DNA of 7,576 nt from Flavobacteriaceae bacterium (GCA_013001365.1 JABDMQ010000361.1:1-7576); one strand, 5' to 3'; counted from the first letter of the stretch, positions 1 through 7,514 are shown. The notes: generated by a model from the letters alone, not told the origin. Numbers and translations are program-made.

Positions 1-2
1 TC

Positions 3-872
3 AAGAACAAGGAATTCAAGAAGGCTGAAAATATCATCAAACATCATGTGGTATCAAATCCGTCTGATATTGAAGCCATTGAGCTTTTGGGTGATGCCTA
101 CGGCCATCAAAAAGAATGGGACAAGGCCCTAAAGGAGTATAAAAAGCTTCTAGAACATGATGAATATAATGCCAACTTTCATTATAAATATGGAGGTGTC
201 CTAGGTATGAAAGCCTTGCAAAATAAAATAAAGGCCTTAGGATTGATCGGTGACATCAAGAAGTCATTCACAAGAGCAGCGGAGTTGGATCATAAGCATA
301 TAGATACGAGATGGGCCTTGGTAGAATTCTATATGCAGTTACCAGGTATTTTTGGAGGGAGCAAGAAAAAGTCGTTGCATTATGCTGAAGAACTTGAGGT
401 TTTGTCGAAGGTAGATGGCTATTTGGCCAAAGGTTATGTTCATGAATATGATAATAAACCAGAATTAGCTGAGAAATACTATAAGTTGGCACTAGAAGCA
501 GGAGGGTCAATGACATGCTATAGCAAGCTTTCGGCGTTTTACGAGAACCATCAGCAACCAAAGAAAGCCGTGGCTACAATCGAGAAAGCCTATGATGTTC
601 ATAAAAGGAATGCCCTACATTATCAAATAGGGAAAGTTTGTGCCGATTACAATCTTGAGTTAGACAAAGGGGAAAATTGTTTAATGACGTTTATCAAGAA
701 TCATTCAGTAAAGGATGGTATCCCTATAGAATGGGCATACTATCGTTTAGCTCAAATAAGCAAGAATCGTTTAAACAAAGATGAGGCACTTCTATGGATA
801 GATAAGGCTTTATCAGTACGATCCAACTTCAAGCAAGCTAAAAGAGAAAAGGAACGCATCCTTAATATGTAA
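3..872 (+). CDS. TPR-repeat protein, 5'-truncated by the window edge
   Basis: The frame is open from the first complete codon at position 3 to the TAA at 870-872. The GTG at 48 is not a credible start, because the codons before it already read as the second helix of a TPR unit (EFKKAENIIKHH, then a Pro turn). The true start therefore lies to the left of the window. The visible 289 residues contain several degenerate 34-residue TPR units with the usual small/large pattern, for example LLGDAYGHQKEWDKALKEY followed by a repeat ending in LDHKHIDTRWAL. A central segment, QLPGIFGGSKKKSLHYAEEL, departs from the TPR consensus; I recall similar PG-x-GGS-x-x-KA insertions in other bacterial TPR proteins. 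TPR arrays are protein-binding scaffolds, and no catalytic motif is seen. The location is unknown because the N-terminus is missing. The gene is separated from the downstream operon by a 122-bp regulatory gap, so a functional link is not supported. Confidence 0.85.
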   Translation, partial: KNKEFKKAENIIKHHVVSNPSDIEAIELLGDAYGHQKEWDKALKEYKKLLEHDEYNANFHYKYGGVLGMKALQNKIKALGLIGDIKKSFTRAAELDHKHIDTRWALVEFYMQLPGIFGGSKKKSLHYAEELEVLSKVDGYLAKGYVHEYDNKPELAEKYYKLALEAGGSMTCYSKLSAFYENHQQPKKAVATIEKAYDVHKRNALHYQIGKVCADYNLELDKGENCLMTFIKNHSVKDGIPIEWAYYRLAQISKNRLNKDEALLWIDKALSVRSNFKQAKREKERILNM

Positions 873-900
873 CTTAATTATTTTTTCTGGAATTGATAAG

Positions 901-928
901 GCACTTCCAAAAGGTTAAACAGAAGTGC
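901..928. repeat. Imperfect hairpin downstream of the TPR gene
   Basis: GCACTTC (901-907) and GAAGTGC (922-928) are perfect 7-bp inverted arms around a 14-nt loop. The hairpin lies about 30 bp after the TPR stop codon. It could end or stabilise the 3' end of that transcript. No T-tract follows (the next bases are TAAATTGCTG), so it does not meet the usual definition of an intrinsic terminator. The large loop also makes it a weak structure. Confidence 0.35.
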
Positions 929-953
929 TAAATTGCTGTTAAAAATTACAAAT

Positions 954-970
954 TAATAGTAATACTATTA
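954..970. promoter_or_regulatory. Perfect 17-bp palindrome, probable operator of the TetR-like regulator
   Basis: TAATAGTA-A-TACTATTA is a perfect inverted repeat with 8-bp arms and a single central base. Its right arm ends on the first two bases of the -7 box at 969-976, and it lies 24 bp before the regulator's ATG. TetR-family dimers typically bind palindromes of this size at their own promoters, and binding here would cover the polymerase contact site. The palindrome is read directly from the sequence; the assignment as operator is inference from position and family behaviour. Confidence 0.68.
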
Positions 971-976
971 TATTTG
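969..976 (+). promoter_or_regulatory. Bacteroidota -7 promoter box of the export operon
   Basis: TATATTTG matches the Bacteroidota consensus TAnnTTTG at every fixed position. It lies 18 bp before the ATG at 995, which would give a very short leader with transcription starting near 980-985. No clear TTG -33 element stands at the usual distance upstream, where the sequence is AAAAATTACAAATT. The promoter may therefore be intrinsically weak, and any repression would act through the overlapping palindrome. Confidence 0.65.
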
Positions 977-994
977 CAATCAAAATATTTTAGT

Positions 995-1666
995 ATGATT
1001 AATTTACTATCAAATTTAAGGATTGCAGTTCCTGAGACCATATACATTAAGGACCCTGAGTCATCAGATCTTGGTAAACGAATTGTTGAAAACAGCATAT
1101 TATTGATAGATGAAATAGGTTTCGATGCTTTTACATTCAAGAAATTAGGAGCCAAAATTGGCTCCAATGAAAGTTCTGTTTATAGATATTTTGAAAGTAA
1201 GCATAAAATACTGCTTTACTTAACATCTTGGTATTGGGCTTGGATTGAATATCAATTGGTTTTCGCAACGCATAGCATATCTGATGTTGAACTGAAACTT
1301 GATAAGGCTATTGAAATAGTTACTAGAACAATTAAAGAGGATTCTAATTTCTCACATATAAATGAAATTATACTGAACCGGATAATCATTAATGAATACT
1401 CAAAATCTTATCTCACCAAGGAAGTAGATATGGAAAACAAAGAAGGCTACTTTGTTATTTATAAACGTTTAATAACACGATTAAGAGACATGATTATGGA
1501 CATTAATCCTGAATATGAATTCTCCGCAAGCCTTGCGAGTACATTGGTTGAAGGCGCTCTTCATCAACATTTCTTAAAAGACCATTTTAAATCAATTACC
1601 GATTGTAACAGATCAGTTACACCTACATTGTTTTTTAAGGATTTAGTAATTAAAGCTATAAAATAA
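995..1666 (+). CDS. TetR/AcrR-type transcriptional regulator of the export operon
   Basis: This is a probable one-component repressor of 223 residues, a normal length for the family. The N-terminal DNA-binding domain is clear: helix 1 is around residues 28-41 (GKRIVENSILLIDEIG). The helix-turn-helix spans about 48-67 (FKKLGAKIGSNESSVYRYF) and ends in the characteristic S-x-Y-R-Y-F recognition helix and the following ESKHKILL. The C-terminal part (about 75-223) is divergent, as expected for a ligand and dimerisation domain, and the ligand cannot be predicted. I chose the ATG at 995. An in-frame TTG at 974 would add seven residues, but it lies inside the -7 promoter box and so would not be transcribed. 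The stop is 3 bp before the ABC gene, so the regulator is the first gene of the operon and probably controls its own expression through the 954-970 palindrome. The gene looks somewhat more AT-rich than its neighbours by eye. Confidence 0.85.
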   Translation: MINLLSNLRIAVPETIYIKDPESSDLGKRIVENSILLIDEIGFDAFTFKKLGAKIGSNESSVYRYFESKHKILLYLTSWYWAWIEYQLVFATHSISDVELKLDKAIEIVTRTIKEDSNFSHINEIILNRIIINEYSKSYLTKEVDMENKEGYFVIYKRLITRLRDMIMDINPEYEFSASLASTLVEGALHQHFLKDHFKSITDCNRSVTPTLFFKDLVIKAIK

Positions 1667-1669
1667 ACT

Positions 1670-3328
1670 ATGAAAAATAATATTCTCACACCTTGGCAAA
1701 GACTTGTCGGTCTGCTTCAACTTGAAAAAAGGGATGTTCTTCAAGTATTTTATTATGCCATTTTTTCAGGATTGGTCTCTCTTTCCTTACCACTTGGCAT
1801 ACAGGCCATTATTAATTTAATTCAAGGGGCTCAAATATCAACATCGTGGATAGTTTTGGTCGTCTTGGTAACCATTGGCGTGGCTTTTACAGGAATATTG
1901 CAGTTAATGCAAATACGTATTATAGAGAATATCCAACAAAGAATATTTACGAGAGCTTCATTTGAGTTCACGTTCAGGTTCCCAAAGATAAGGATGAACG
2001 AATTACGCAATTATTACCCGCCAGAGCTCGCAAATCGTTTTTTTGATACGTTGAGTGTTCAGAAAGGCCTGGCAAAGATTCTGGTTGATGTTCCTACAGC
2101 CATGTTACAGATCTTGTTCGCATTGATTTTATTATCATTCTATCATCCTGTCTTTATAATATTTGGAGTTTTCTTACTCTTATTGATCTATGTGGTTTTT
2201 AGATTTACAGCACAGCGAGGAATGACTACAAGCCTTGATGAGTCCAAGAACAAGTATAAGGTAGCACATTGGATTCAAGAGGTGGCCAGAGCCGTAGTTA
2301 GCTTTAAATTATCTGGTAAAACAAATCTCGCAATATCCAAGAATGACAACTTAGTTGAGGACTATTTGGAAGCTCGTGAAAGTCATTTCAAAGTTCTTGT
2401 AACTCAATTCATTCAAATGATTGGATTCAAGGTGATCGTAACTGCTGGCTTATTGATCATTGGAGGTGTTTTAGTACTTAATCAACAAATGAATATCGGT
2501 CAATTCGTTGCTGCGGAAATCATCATTTTATTGGTTATTAGTTCTGTTGAAAAACTAATTCTTGGGCTTGAACCATTCTATGATGTATTGACTGCACTAG
2601 AAAAATTGGGACAAGTAGTGGACAAGGAATTGGAGCCAAATACTGGTGATGAAGTCTTATTTGATGATAGTTTTAGGATTGAATTTGAAAATGTAGACTA
2701 TCAAGTGCCAAACAAGGAAAAGCCAATTCTAAACCAGATTTCATTTAGTATAAGGCCCAAGGATAGAATACTTGTAAAAGGTAAAAGCGGTTCTGGAAAA
2801 TCAAGTTTGCTTCGCTTGATAGCCGGAATTATCGAGCCAAGCAAAGGTAATATTTTTGTGAATGAACGATCACTTAAAGGATTGAACTTGAATCATTATA
2901 GATCGCAAATTGGATTAGCATTATCTGAAGAAACTCCTTTTGAAGGAAGTATAAGAGAGAACATAACATTTGGAGATGCATCAATTACAGATGATCAAAT
3001 CTATACGGCATTAGATAATGTTGGGCTCACGGAGTTCGTTAAACAACAATTAAATGGATTACATACGGTATTATATCCAGAAGGAAAGCAAATATCATAT
3101 TCAATTGCCAAGAAAATTGTTCTGGCGAGAGCAATAGTTAAAGAACCAACTCTAATAGTTTTGGAAGATCCTTTGGACCAGTTTGAGATAGAAGAGACTA
3201 ACAAAATCATGAAATACTTGACAGATACCAAAAGGCCATGGGCTATCGTCGTCGTTAGCTTCAATGATAATTGGATAAATGCCTGTCAAAAAATCATAAC
3301 TCTTGAGAAAGGAAGAATAAAAAAGTAA
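1670..3328 (+). CDS. ABC exporter half-transporter with degenerate nucleotide-binding domain
   Basis: This is the predicted inner-membrane component of a one-step exporter, 552 residues, with the transmembrane domain first and the nucleotide-binding domain (NBD) second. No N-terminal C39 peptidase domain is present. Hydrophobic segments lie at about 26-50, 60-80, 142-160, 161-180, 250-270 and 278-300, giving six helices as in HlyB/PrtD-type exporters. The NBD begins near 335. Walker A is perfect (GKSGSGKS, 371-378). The other motifs align without gaps but are substituted: Ser419 at the Q-loop Gln, ISYSI (475-479) for LSGGQ, Glu499-Asp500 for the Walker B Asp-Glu, DQFE (503-506) for the D-loop SALD, and Phe531 at the H-loop His. 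The flanking SIRENITFG and KKIVLARAI make the alignment secure. The domain probably binds ATP, but hydrolysis is doubtful. The gene lies 3 bp after the regulator and 5 bp before the fusion protein. The substrate is unknown. Confidence 0.88.
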   Translation: MKNNILTPWQRLVGLLQLEKRDVLQVFYYAIFSGLVSLSLPLGIQAIINLIQGAQISTSWIVLVVLVTIGVAFTGILQLMQIRIIENIQQRIFTRASFEFTFRFPKIRMNELRNYYPPELANRFFDTLSVQKGLAKILVDVPTAMLQILFALILLSFYHPVFIIFGVFLLLLIYVVFRFTAQRGMTTSLDESKNKYKVAHWIQEVARAVVSFKLSGKTNLAISKNDNLVEDYLEARESHFKVLVTQFIQMIGFKVIVTAGLLIIGGVLVLNQQMNIGQFVAAEIIILLVISSVEKLILGLEPFYDVLTALEKLGQVVDKELEPNTGDEVLFDDSFRIEFENVDYQVPNKEKPILNQISFSIRPKDRILVKGKSGSGKSSLLRLIAGIIEPSKGNIFVNERSLKGLNLNHYRSQIGLALSEETPFEGSIRENITFGDASITDDQIYTALDNVGLTEFVKQQLNGLHTVLYPEGKQISYSIAKKIVLARAIVKEPTLIVLEDPLDQFEIEETNKIMKYLTDTKRPWAIVVVSFNDNWINACQKIITLEKGRIKK

Positions 3329-3333
3329 TTGCC

Positions 3334-4683
3334 ATGCTGAATATATCTCATAACCATCTAAATCGTACATTCAATTTGGACACTTACAAGTCAGGTAAGC
3401 GCGTCTTGAACAGAAAATACTATAAATACTTCAACAGGTTTTTATTTGCTTTTGTGTTATTCGGGTTAGTCATCTTGTTTTTACCTTGGACCCAGAATAT
3501 AACGGGTAGGGGTACTGTGACCACCCTCACCCCAGAGCAGAGACCTCAGACTATACAATCACAGATACCAGGACGAATTGAAAAATGGTTCGTTCGTGAA
3601 GGAGACTCTGTAAGTAAAGGCGATACGATCATGCAGATCTCTGAGGTTAAGAGTGAGTATTTTGATCCAGATCTGATGGTTCGAACTGCACAACAACGCG
3701 ATGCAAAAGCATTTGCGGTACAGTCCTACACTGAGAAAGTAAAGGCTCAAGGAGTTAGAATCAAAGCATTAATAAATGAGCGTAGCTTAATATTGGAGCA
3801 AGCTAAAAACAAATTATTACAGTCCAAACTAAAAGTACAAGCTGATAGTATAGACTTGCAGGCTGCAAATACAAATTTAATGATCGCTCAAACCAAGTTC
3901 AATCGAGCCGATACCTTATTTAAAGATGGATTTGTAGCACTAAAGAATGTTGAAGATGCGCGGGTTAAACTGCAAGAGAGACAAGCCAAGAAGATATCGC
4001 AAGAAGCTAAATTATTAGCTAGTAAAAACGAAGTGATAAATGCTCAAGTCGAGATATCCAGGGTAAAAGCAGAATATGCAGATAAAATCTCTAAAGCACA
4101 GAGTGATAGATTCAGTGCTCAATCCAGTCAATTCGATACCGAAGCACAGGTTTCGAAACTAGATAACGAATATTCAAACTATAAGATACGCAATAGCTTA
4201 TTGTTTATAACTGCACCAAACGATGGGTACATTAATAGAGCCCTTAAAGGTGGTATTGGTGTAACATTTAAAGAAGGCGATGAATTAGTTGGAATAATGC
4301 CTTCGAAAGTAGATCTGGCAGTAGAAACGTATGTGGAGCCAATTGATCTTCCGTTAATTCACATCGGTGAAAAAGTAAGAGTTCAATTTGATGGATGGCC
4401 AGCAATTATTTTTAGCGGATGGCCTAATGTATCCTATGGCACATATGGTGCTGAAGTGGTTGCTATCGAAAATTTCATTAGTGCCAACGGTAAATTCAGG
4501 ATTCTTTTAGCACCAGATCCAGAAGATCATGCATGGCCACGAGATATCAGGGCCGGTTCGGGCGCATTTACAATGGCATTATTGGAAGATGTTCCAATCT
4601 GGTTTGAACTATGGCGCAGACTTAATGGGTTCCCACCAAATTATTATCAACCTGAGGAAGCTCCCAAAACAGCTAAAATGTAA
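3334..4683 (+). CDS. HlyD-family membrane fusion (periplasmic adaptor) protein
   Basis: This adaptor would connect the ABC protein to the TolC-like duct across the periplasm. It has 449 residues. A short cytosolic N-terminus with basic residues (about 1-33) precedes one membrane anchor at about 34-51 (RFLFAFVLFGLVILFLPW), the topology usual for type I secretion adaptors. The first half of the lipoyl/biotinyl-like domain follows at about 78-102 (PGRIEKWFVREGDSVSKGD). A long Lys/Gln/Ala-rich coiled-coil hairpin covers about 115-285. The second lipoyl half starts near ITAPNDGYINRA (about 290-302). A beta-barrel region follows, with a double GWP motif (354-356 and 362-364). The C-terminal tail is unusually aromatic (WFELWRRLNGFPP, 423-435). 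The start is an ATG 5 bp after the ABC stop; no Shine-Dalgarno sequence is visible, as is usual in Bacteroidota. The gap to the TolC-like gene is 3 bp. Family assignment is firm; the substrate is not known. Confidence 0.88.
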   Translation: MLNISHNHLNRTFNLDTYKSGKRVLNRKYYKYFNRFLFAFVLFGLVILFLPWTQNITGRGTVTTLTPEQRPQTIQSQIPGRIEKWFVREGDSVSKGDTIMQISEVKSEYFDPDLMVRTAQQRDAKAFAVQSYTEKVKAQGVRIKALINERSLILEQAKNKLLQSKLKVQADSIDLQAANTNLMIAQTKFNRADTLFKDGFVALKNVEDARVKLQERQAKKISQEAKLLASKNEVINAQVEISRVKAEYADKISKAQSDRFSAQSSQFDTEAQVSKLDNEYSNYKIRNSLLFITAPNDGYINRALKGGIGVTFKEGDELVGIMPSKVDLAVETYVEPIDLPLIHIGEKVRVQFDGWPAIIFSGWPNVSYGTYGAEVVAIENFISANGKFRILLAPDPEDHAWPRDIRAGSGAFTMALLEDVPIWFELWRRLNGFPPNYYQPEEAPKTAKM

Positions 4684-4686
4684 ATT

Positions 4687-6090
4687 ATGAAAAGTAAACT
4701 ATTTGTTCTTTTTGTACTTCTGAACCTTGTAGGTGCTGCACAAGACGACAGCATTAAAACTGTATTACGGTTTGATGAATATTTGGGCTATGTCAAAAAA
4801 TATCACCCTATAGTAAAGCAAGCGGAACTTGTTATTGATGAGAGTCAGGCAAAACTCATGAAATCCCGTGGTGCCTTCGACCCTAAATTCGAGGTAGACT
4901 ATAGTCGTAAAAAGTTTAAGGATACAGAATATTTCGATAGACTGAACGGGATGTTCAAGATCCCAACTTGGTTTGGAGTCGAGTTGAAGGCAACATTTGA
5001 GGAGAATACGGGTGATTTTCTCAATCCAGAAGCTTTTATTCCACAAAATGGACTCTATAGTGCGGGAGTTTCAGTACCAATTGCAAAAGATTTATTGATT
5101 AACGAACGAATGGCCTCATTAAAACAGGCAAAACTATTTAAGGAGCAAGCACAGGCTGACAGGGATATCTTGGTCAATAACATTCTGTACAAAGCCTCGC
5201 TCGTGTATTTTAAATGGCTACAGTCCTACAACGAGCTAAAATTATTTGAAAATTTCCTTAATAATGCAGAGTTACGATTTAGAGGCATACAGCGAGGTGC
5301 AGAAGTTGGTGAAAACGCTCAGATTGATGTGGTTGAGGCAAGAATTGCAATGAACAATCGTCGATTGAGTTTAGAACAGTCGCGCGTTAAATTACTTAAA
5401 TCGGCATTAGACATATCTAACTTCTTATGGCTAGGCGATAATTTACCAGTAGAATTACAACCTGATGTTATACCAGATGTAGAAAGTGAAGCAATAATCG
5501 ATGCAATTTTTAATATTAATAAATTGCGAGATGATTTAGTAGTAATTGATCTTCATCCTAAAATGTTGTCTTTGGATCTTAAGCGCCAAAGTTTAGAAGT
5601 AAACAAGCGGTTGAAGACAAATAATCTATTGCCTAGAATTAATGTTGAGTATAATTTTCTTACAGAAACGCCAGATATAGCGAGGACTTTTAATACAGCT
5701 GAATATAAGGGTGGCCTGAATGTTATTTTACCATTGTTTTTAAGAAAAGAACGTGGCGACCTTAAATTGGCAAAATTGAAAGTACAGGATACGGAATTTG
5801 AAATTGATGCAACACGTGTTAATATTCAAAATAAAATAAGTGCTTTGAAGCAGGAATTAGACTCGTATGTTTCTCAAAATGCTATTACTGATCAAATGGT
5901 AATGGACTACTTCAAAATGCTTGAAGCTGAAGAGCGTAAGTTTCAGATGGGAGAAAGCTCTTTATTCTTGGTGAACTCTCGAGAATCAAAACTAATCGAT
6001 GGACAATTAAAGGCTATTGAAATCCAAAATAAATTTTTCAGTACCAAAGCAAAACTGTTTAATAGTGTGGCAGTTAATCCTAATCTTTAG
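4687..6090 (+). CDS. TolC-family outer membrane efflux/secretion protein
   Basis: This is the predicted outer-membrane duct of the export complex, 467 residues, within the usual TolC range. A signal peptide is visible at the N-terminus: Lys at 2 and 4, a hydrophobic core at 5-15, and a likely cleavage at GAA|QDD after residue 18. The mature protein has the long alternating helical segments and the internal duplication typical of the OEP fold. The two halves carry comparable turn-and-helix segments, RGAEVGENAQIDVVEAR (203-219) and FQMGESSLFLVNSRE (419-433), each preceding a heptad-rich helix. A Pro-rich beta-strand stretch near LPRINVEYNFLTETP matches the barrel region of the second half. It is the last gene of the operon, 3 bp after the fusion protein, and probably trimeric by family precedent. 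No terminator is visible after its TAG, so readthrough into mpl is possible. Confidence 0.88.
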   Translation: MKSKLFVLFVLLNLVGAAQDDSIKTVLRFDEYLGYVKKYHPIVKQAELVIDESQAKLMKSRGAFDPKFEVDYSRKKFKDTEYFDRLNGMFKIPTWFGVELKATFEENTGDFLNPEAFIPQNGLYSAGVSVPIAKDLLINERMASLKQAKLFKEQAQADRDILVNNILYKASLVYFKWLQSYNELKLFENFLNNAELRFRGIQRGAEVGENAQIDVVEARIAMNNRRLSLEQSRVKLLKSALDISNFLWLGDNLPVELQPDVIPDVESEAIIDAIFNINKLRDDLVVIDLHPKMLSLDLKRQSLEVNKRLKTNNLLPRINVEYNFLTETPDIARTFNTAEYKGGLNVILPLFLRKERGDLKLAKLKVQDTEFEIDATRVNIQNKISALKQELDSYVSQNAITDQMVMDYFKMLEAEERKFQMGESSLFLVNSRESKLIDGQLKAIEIQNKFFSTKAKLFNSVAVNPNL

Positions 6091-6112
6091 TTTAATGGAT
6101 TCTGATAAGTAG

Positions 6113-6120
6113 TATCTTTG
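6113..6120 (+). promoter_or_regulatory. Bacteroidota -7 promoter box of mpl
   Basis: TATCTTTG is a perfect TAnnTTTG match lying 17 bp before the mpl ATG, nearly the same spacing as the box before the regulator gene (18 bp). No convincing TTG -33 element is seen; the expected position falls at or next to the tolC-like stop codon. It suggests that mpl is transcribed independently of the regulated export operon. Confidence 0.6.
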
Positions 6121-6137
6121 TTTTCATTTAATTCTAT

Positions 6138-7493
6138 ATGAACGTACATTTTATTGCCATTGGTGGTGCAGCGATGCACAATCTAGCCCTAGCACTGCAT
6201 GATAAAGGATATAAGGTGACGGGGAGTGACGATACTATTCATGACCCATCCAAGTCACGATTGGAGGCGAAGGGCTTATTACCTGAGGATTTTGGATGGT
6301 TCCCAAAAAAAATCACTGAAAACCTTGATGCCATTGTCTTGGGAATGCATGCCAAAGAAGACAATCCAGAATTGATAAAGGCGCAAGAATTGGGGTTGAA
6401 GATATATAGTTATCCAGAATTCCTTTATGAACAAAGCAAATACAAGACTCGTGTGGTTATTGGCGGTAGCCATGGTAAGACTACAATTACATCGATGATC
6501 TTGCACGTTATGCATTATCATAACAGAGAAGTTGATTACATGGTAGGAGCCCAACTGGAAGGATTCGATGTCATGGTGAAGTTGACAGAAGATAATGATT
6601 TCATTGTCTTGGAAGGTGATGAGTACCTAAGTTCGCCGATCGATAGACGACCAAAATTCCATTTGTACAAGCCTAATATTGCCTTATTAAGCGGTATTGC
6701 CTGGGATCATATAAATGTGTTCCCGACGTATAACGGCTATGTAGAGCAATTCAGCATATTCGTTGATAGTATTGTAAATGGTGGAAGCATTACCTATAAT
6801 ATTGAAGATGAAGAAGTAAAACGGGTAGTTGAAGCCTCTGAAAATTCCATAAGGAAATTGCCTTACAAGACGTCGGAATACTTCGTCGAGAACGGACAAA
6901 CACTTCTTGAAACACCTGAAGGCCCTATGCCTATTGAGGTTTTCGGGAAGCATAACCTGAATAATTTGGCTGGAGCGAAATGGATATGCCAGAACATGGG
7001 AATTGATGAGGATGATTTCTATGAAGCTATCGCAACATTTAAAGGCGCTAGCAAGCGTTTGGAAAAAATAGCTGAAAATAATAATAGTGTTATCTACAAG
7101 GACTTTGCGCATTCGCCAAGCAAGGTAGCCGCCACCACTAACGCCGTCAAGGAGCAGTACCAAGATAGAACGCTTGTTGCCTGTTTGGAATTACATACCT
7201 ATAGTAGTTTGAACGCTGAATTCTTGAAGGAATATAAAGGTGCATTGGACGCTGCAGATACAGCTGTTGTTTTTTACTCACCACATGCTGTTAAGATCAA
7301 GAAATTGGAAGAAGTGACCCACGAGCAAATTGCATCAGCTTTTGAACGTGATGACTTGATCATTTATACCAATCCCGATGATTTCAAGGAATTCCTTTTT
7401 GCTCAAAGTTTAGACAATAAAGCCTTATTACTAATGAGTTCGGGTAATTATGGAGGGTTGGATTTCCAAGAGGTCAAAACCCTAATTGAATAG
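6138..7493 (+). CDS. mpl: UDP-N-acetylmuramate:L-alanyl-gamma-D-glutamyl-meso-diaminopimelate ligase (Mpl)
   Basis: Mpl is a cytosolic Mur ligase that attaches recycled tripeptide L-Ala-gamma-D-Glu-meso-DAP to UDP-MurNAc using ATP, returning wall fragments to peptidoglycan synthesis. The protein has 451 residues, close to the family norm. The N-terminal UDP-binding Rossmann domain starts with FIAIGGAAMHNLALAL (5-20), which fixes the ATG start. The central ATPase domain has the P-loop GGSHGKTT (109-116) and the acidic EGDEY motif (159-163), followed by SGIAWDHINVFPTY, which holds the conserved Asp-His. FGKHNLNNLAGA marks the end of the central domain, and the C-terminal ligase domain carries DFAHSPSKV (322-330). 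The EGDEYLSSPIDRRPKF wording resembles Mpl (ADEYDxxFFDKRSKF) more than MurC, which favours recycling over de novo synthesis. A MurC role is the main alternative. The gene has its own -7 box and converges with the gene at the right edge. Confidence 0.88.
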   Translation: MNVHFIAIGGAAMHNLALALHDKGYKVTGSDDTIHDPSKSRLEAKGLLPEDFGWFPKKITENLDAIVLGMHAKEDNPELIKAQELGLKIYSYPEFLYEQSKYKTRVVIGGSHGKTTITSMILHVMHYHNREVDYMVGAQLEGFDVMVKLTEDNDFIVLEGDEYLSSPIDRRPKFHLYKPNIALLSGIAWDHINVFPTYNGYVEQFSIFVDSIVNGGSITYNIEDEEVKRVVEASENSIRKLPYKTSEYFVENGQTLLETPEGPMPIEVFGKHNLNNLAGAKWICQNMGIDEDDFYEAIATFKGASKRLEKIAENNNSVIYKDFAHSPSKVAATTNAVKEQYQDRTLVACLELHTYSSLNAEFLKEYKGALDAADTAVVFYSPHAVKIKKLEEVTHEQIASAFERDDLIIYTNPDDFKEFLFAQSLDNKALLLMSSGNYGGLDFQEVKTLIE

Positions 7494-7514
7494 CCTTACT
7501 ACTTCATTCTATAA

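Noticed and set aside
48..50. GTG as start of the TPR gene
   Set aside because: The frame is open upstream to the window edge and the preceding codons read as a TPR helix, so the gene is truncated by the window rather than starting here.
876..890. T-run after the TPR stop codon as an intrinsic terminator
   Set aside because: Six Ts (881-886) follow only weak A/T self-complementarity; no stable stem precedes them.
991..1009. TAGTA...TACTA as a second operator across the start codon
   Set aside because: Only 5-bp arms with a 9-nt spacer in AT-rich sequence; it does not match the spacing of the 954-970 palindrome and is likely by chance.
1670..3328. The ABC gene as a pseudogene
   Set aside because: There is no internal stop or frameshift, all helices are present, Walker A is perfect and the motif substitutions fit a gapless alignment; operon spacing is also preserved.
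3719..5230. Twelve-base repeat TACAGTCCTACA at 3719-3730 and 5219-5230
   Set aside because: Both copies encode Gln-Ser-Tyr in frame in helical regions of two different proteins; no further copies or flanking similarity, so coincidence.
6687..7163. 158-codon open frame on the minus strand within mpl
   Set aside because: It lies wholly antisense to a clearly conserved Mur ligase, its product shows no recognisable motif and it has no promoter or start context of its own.
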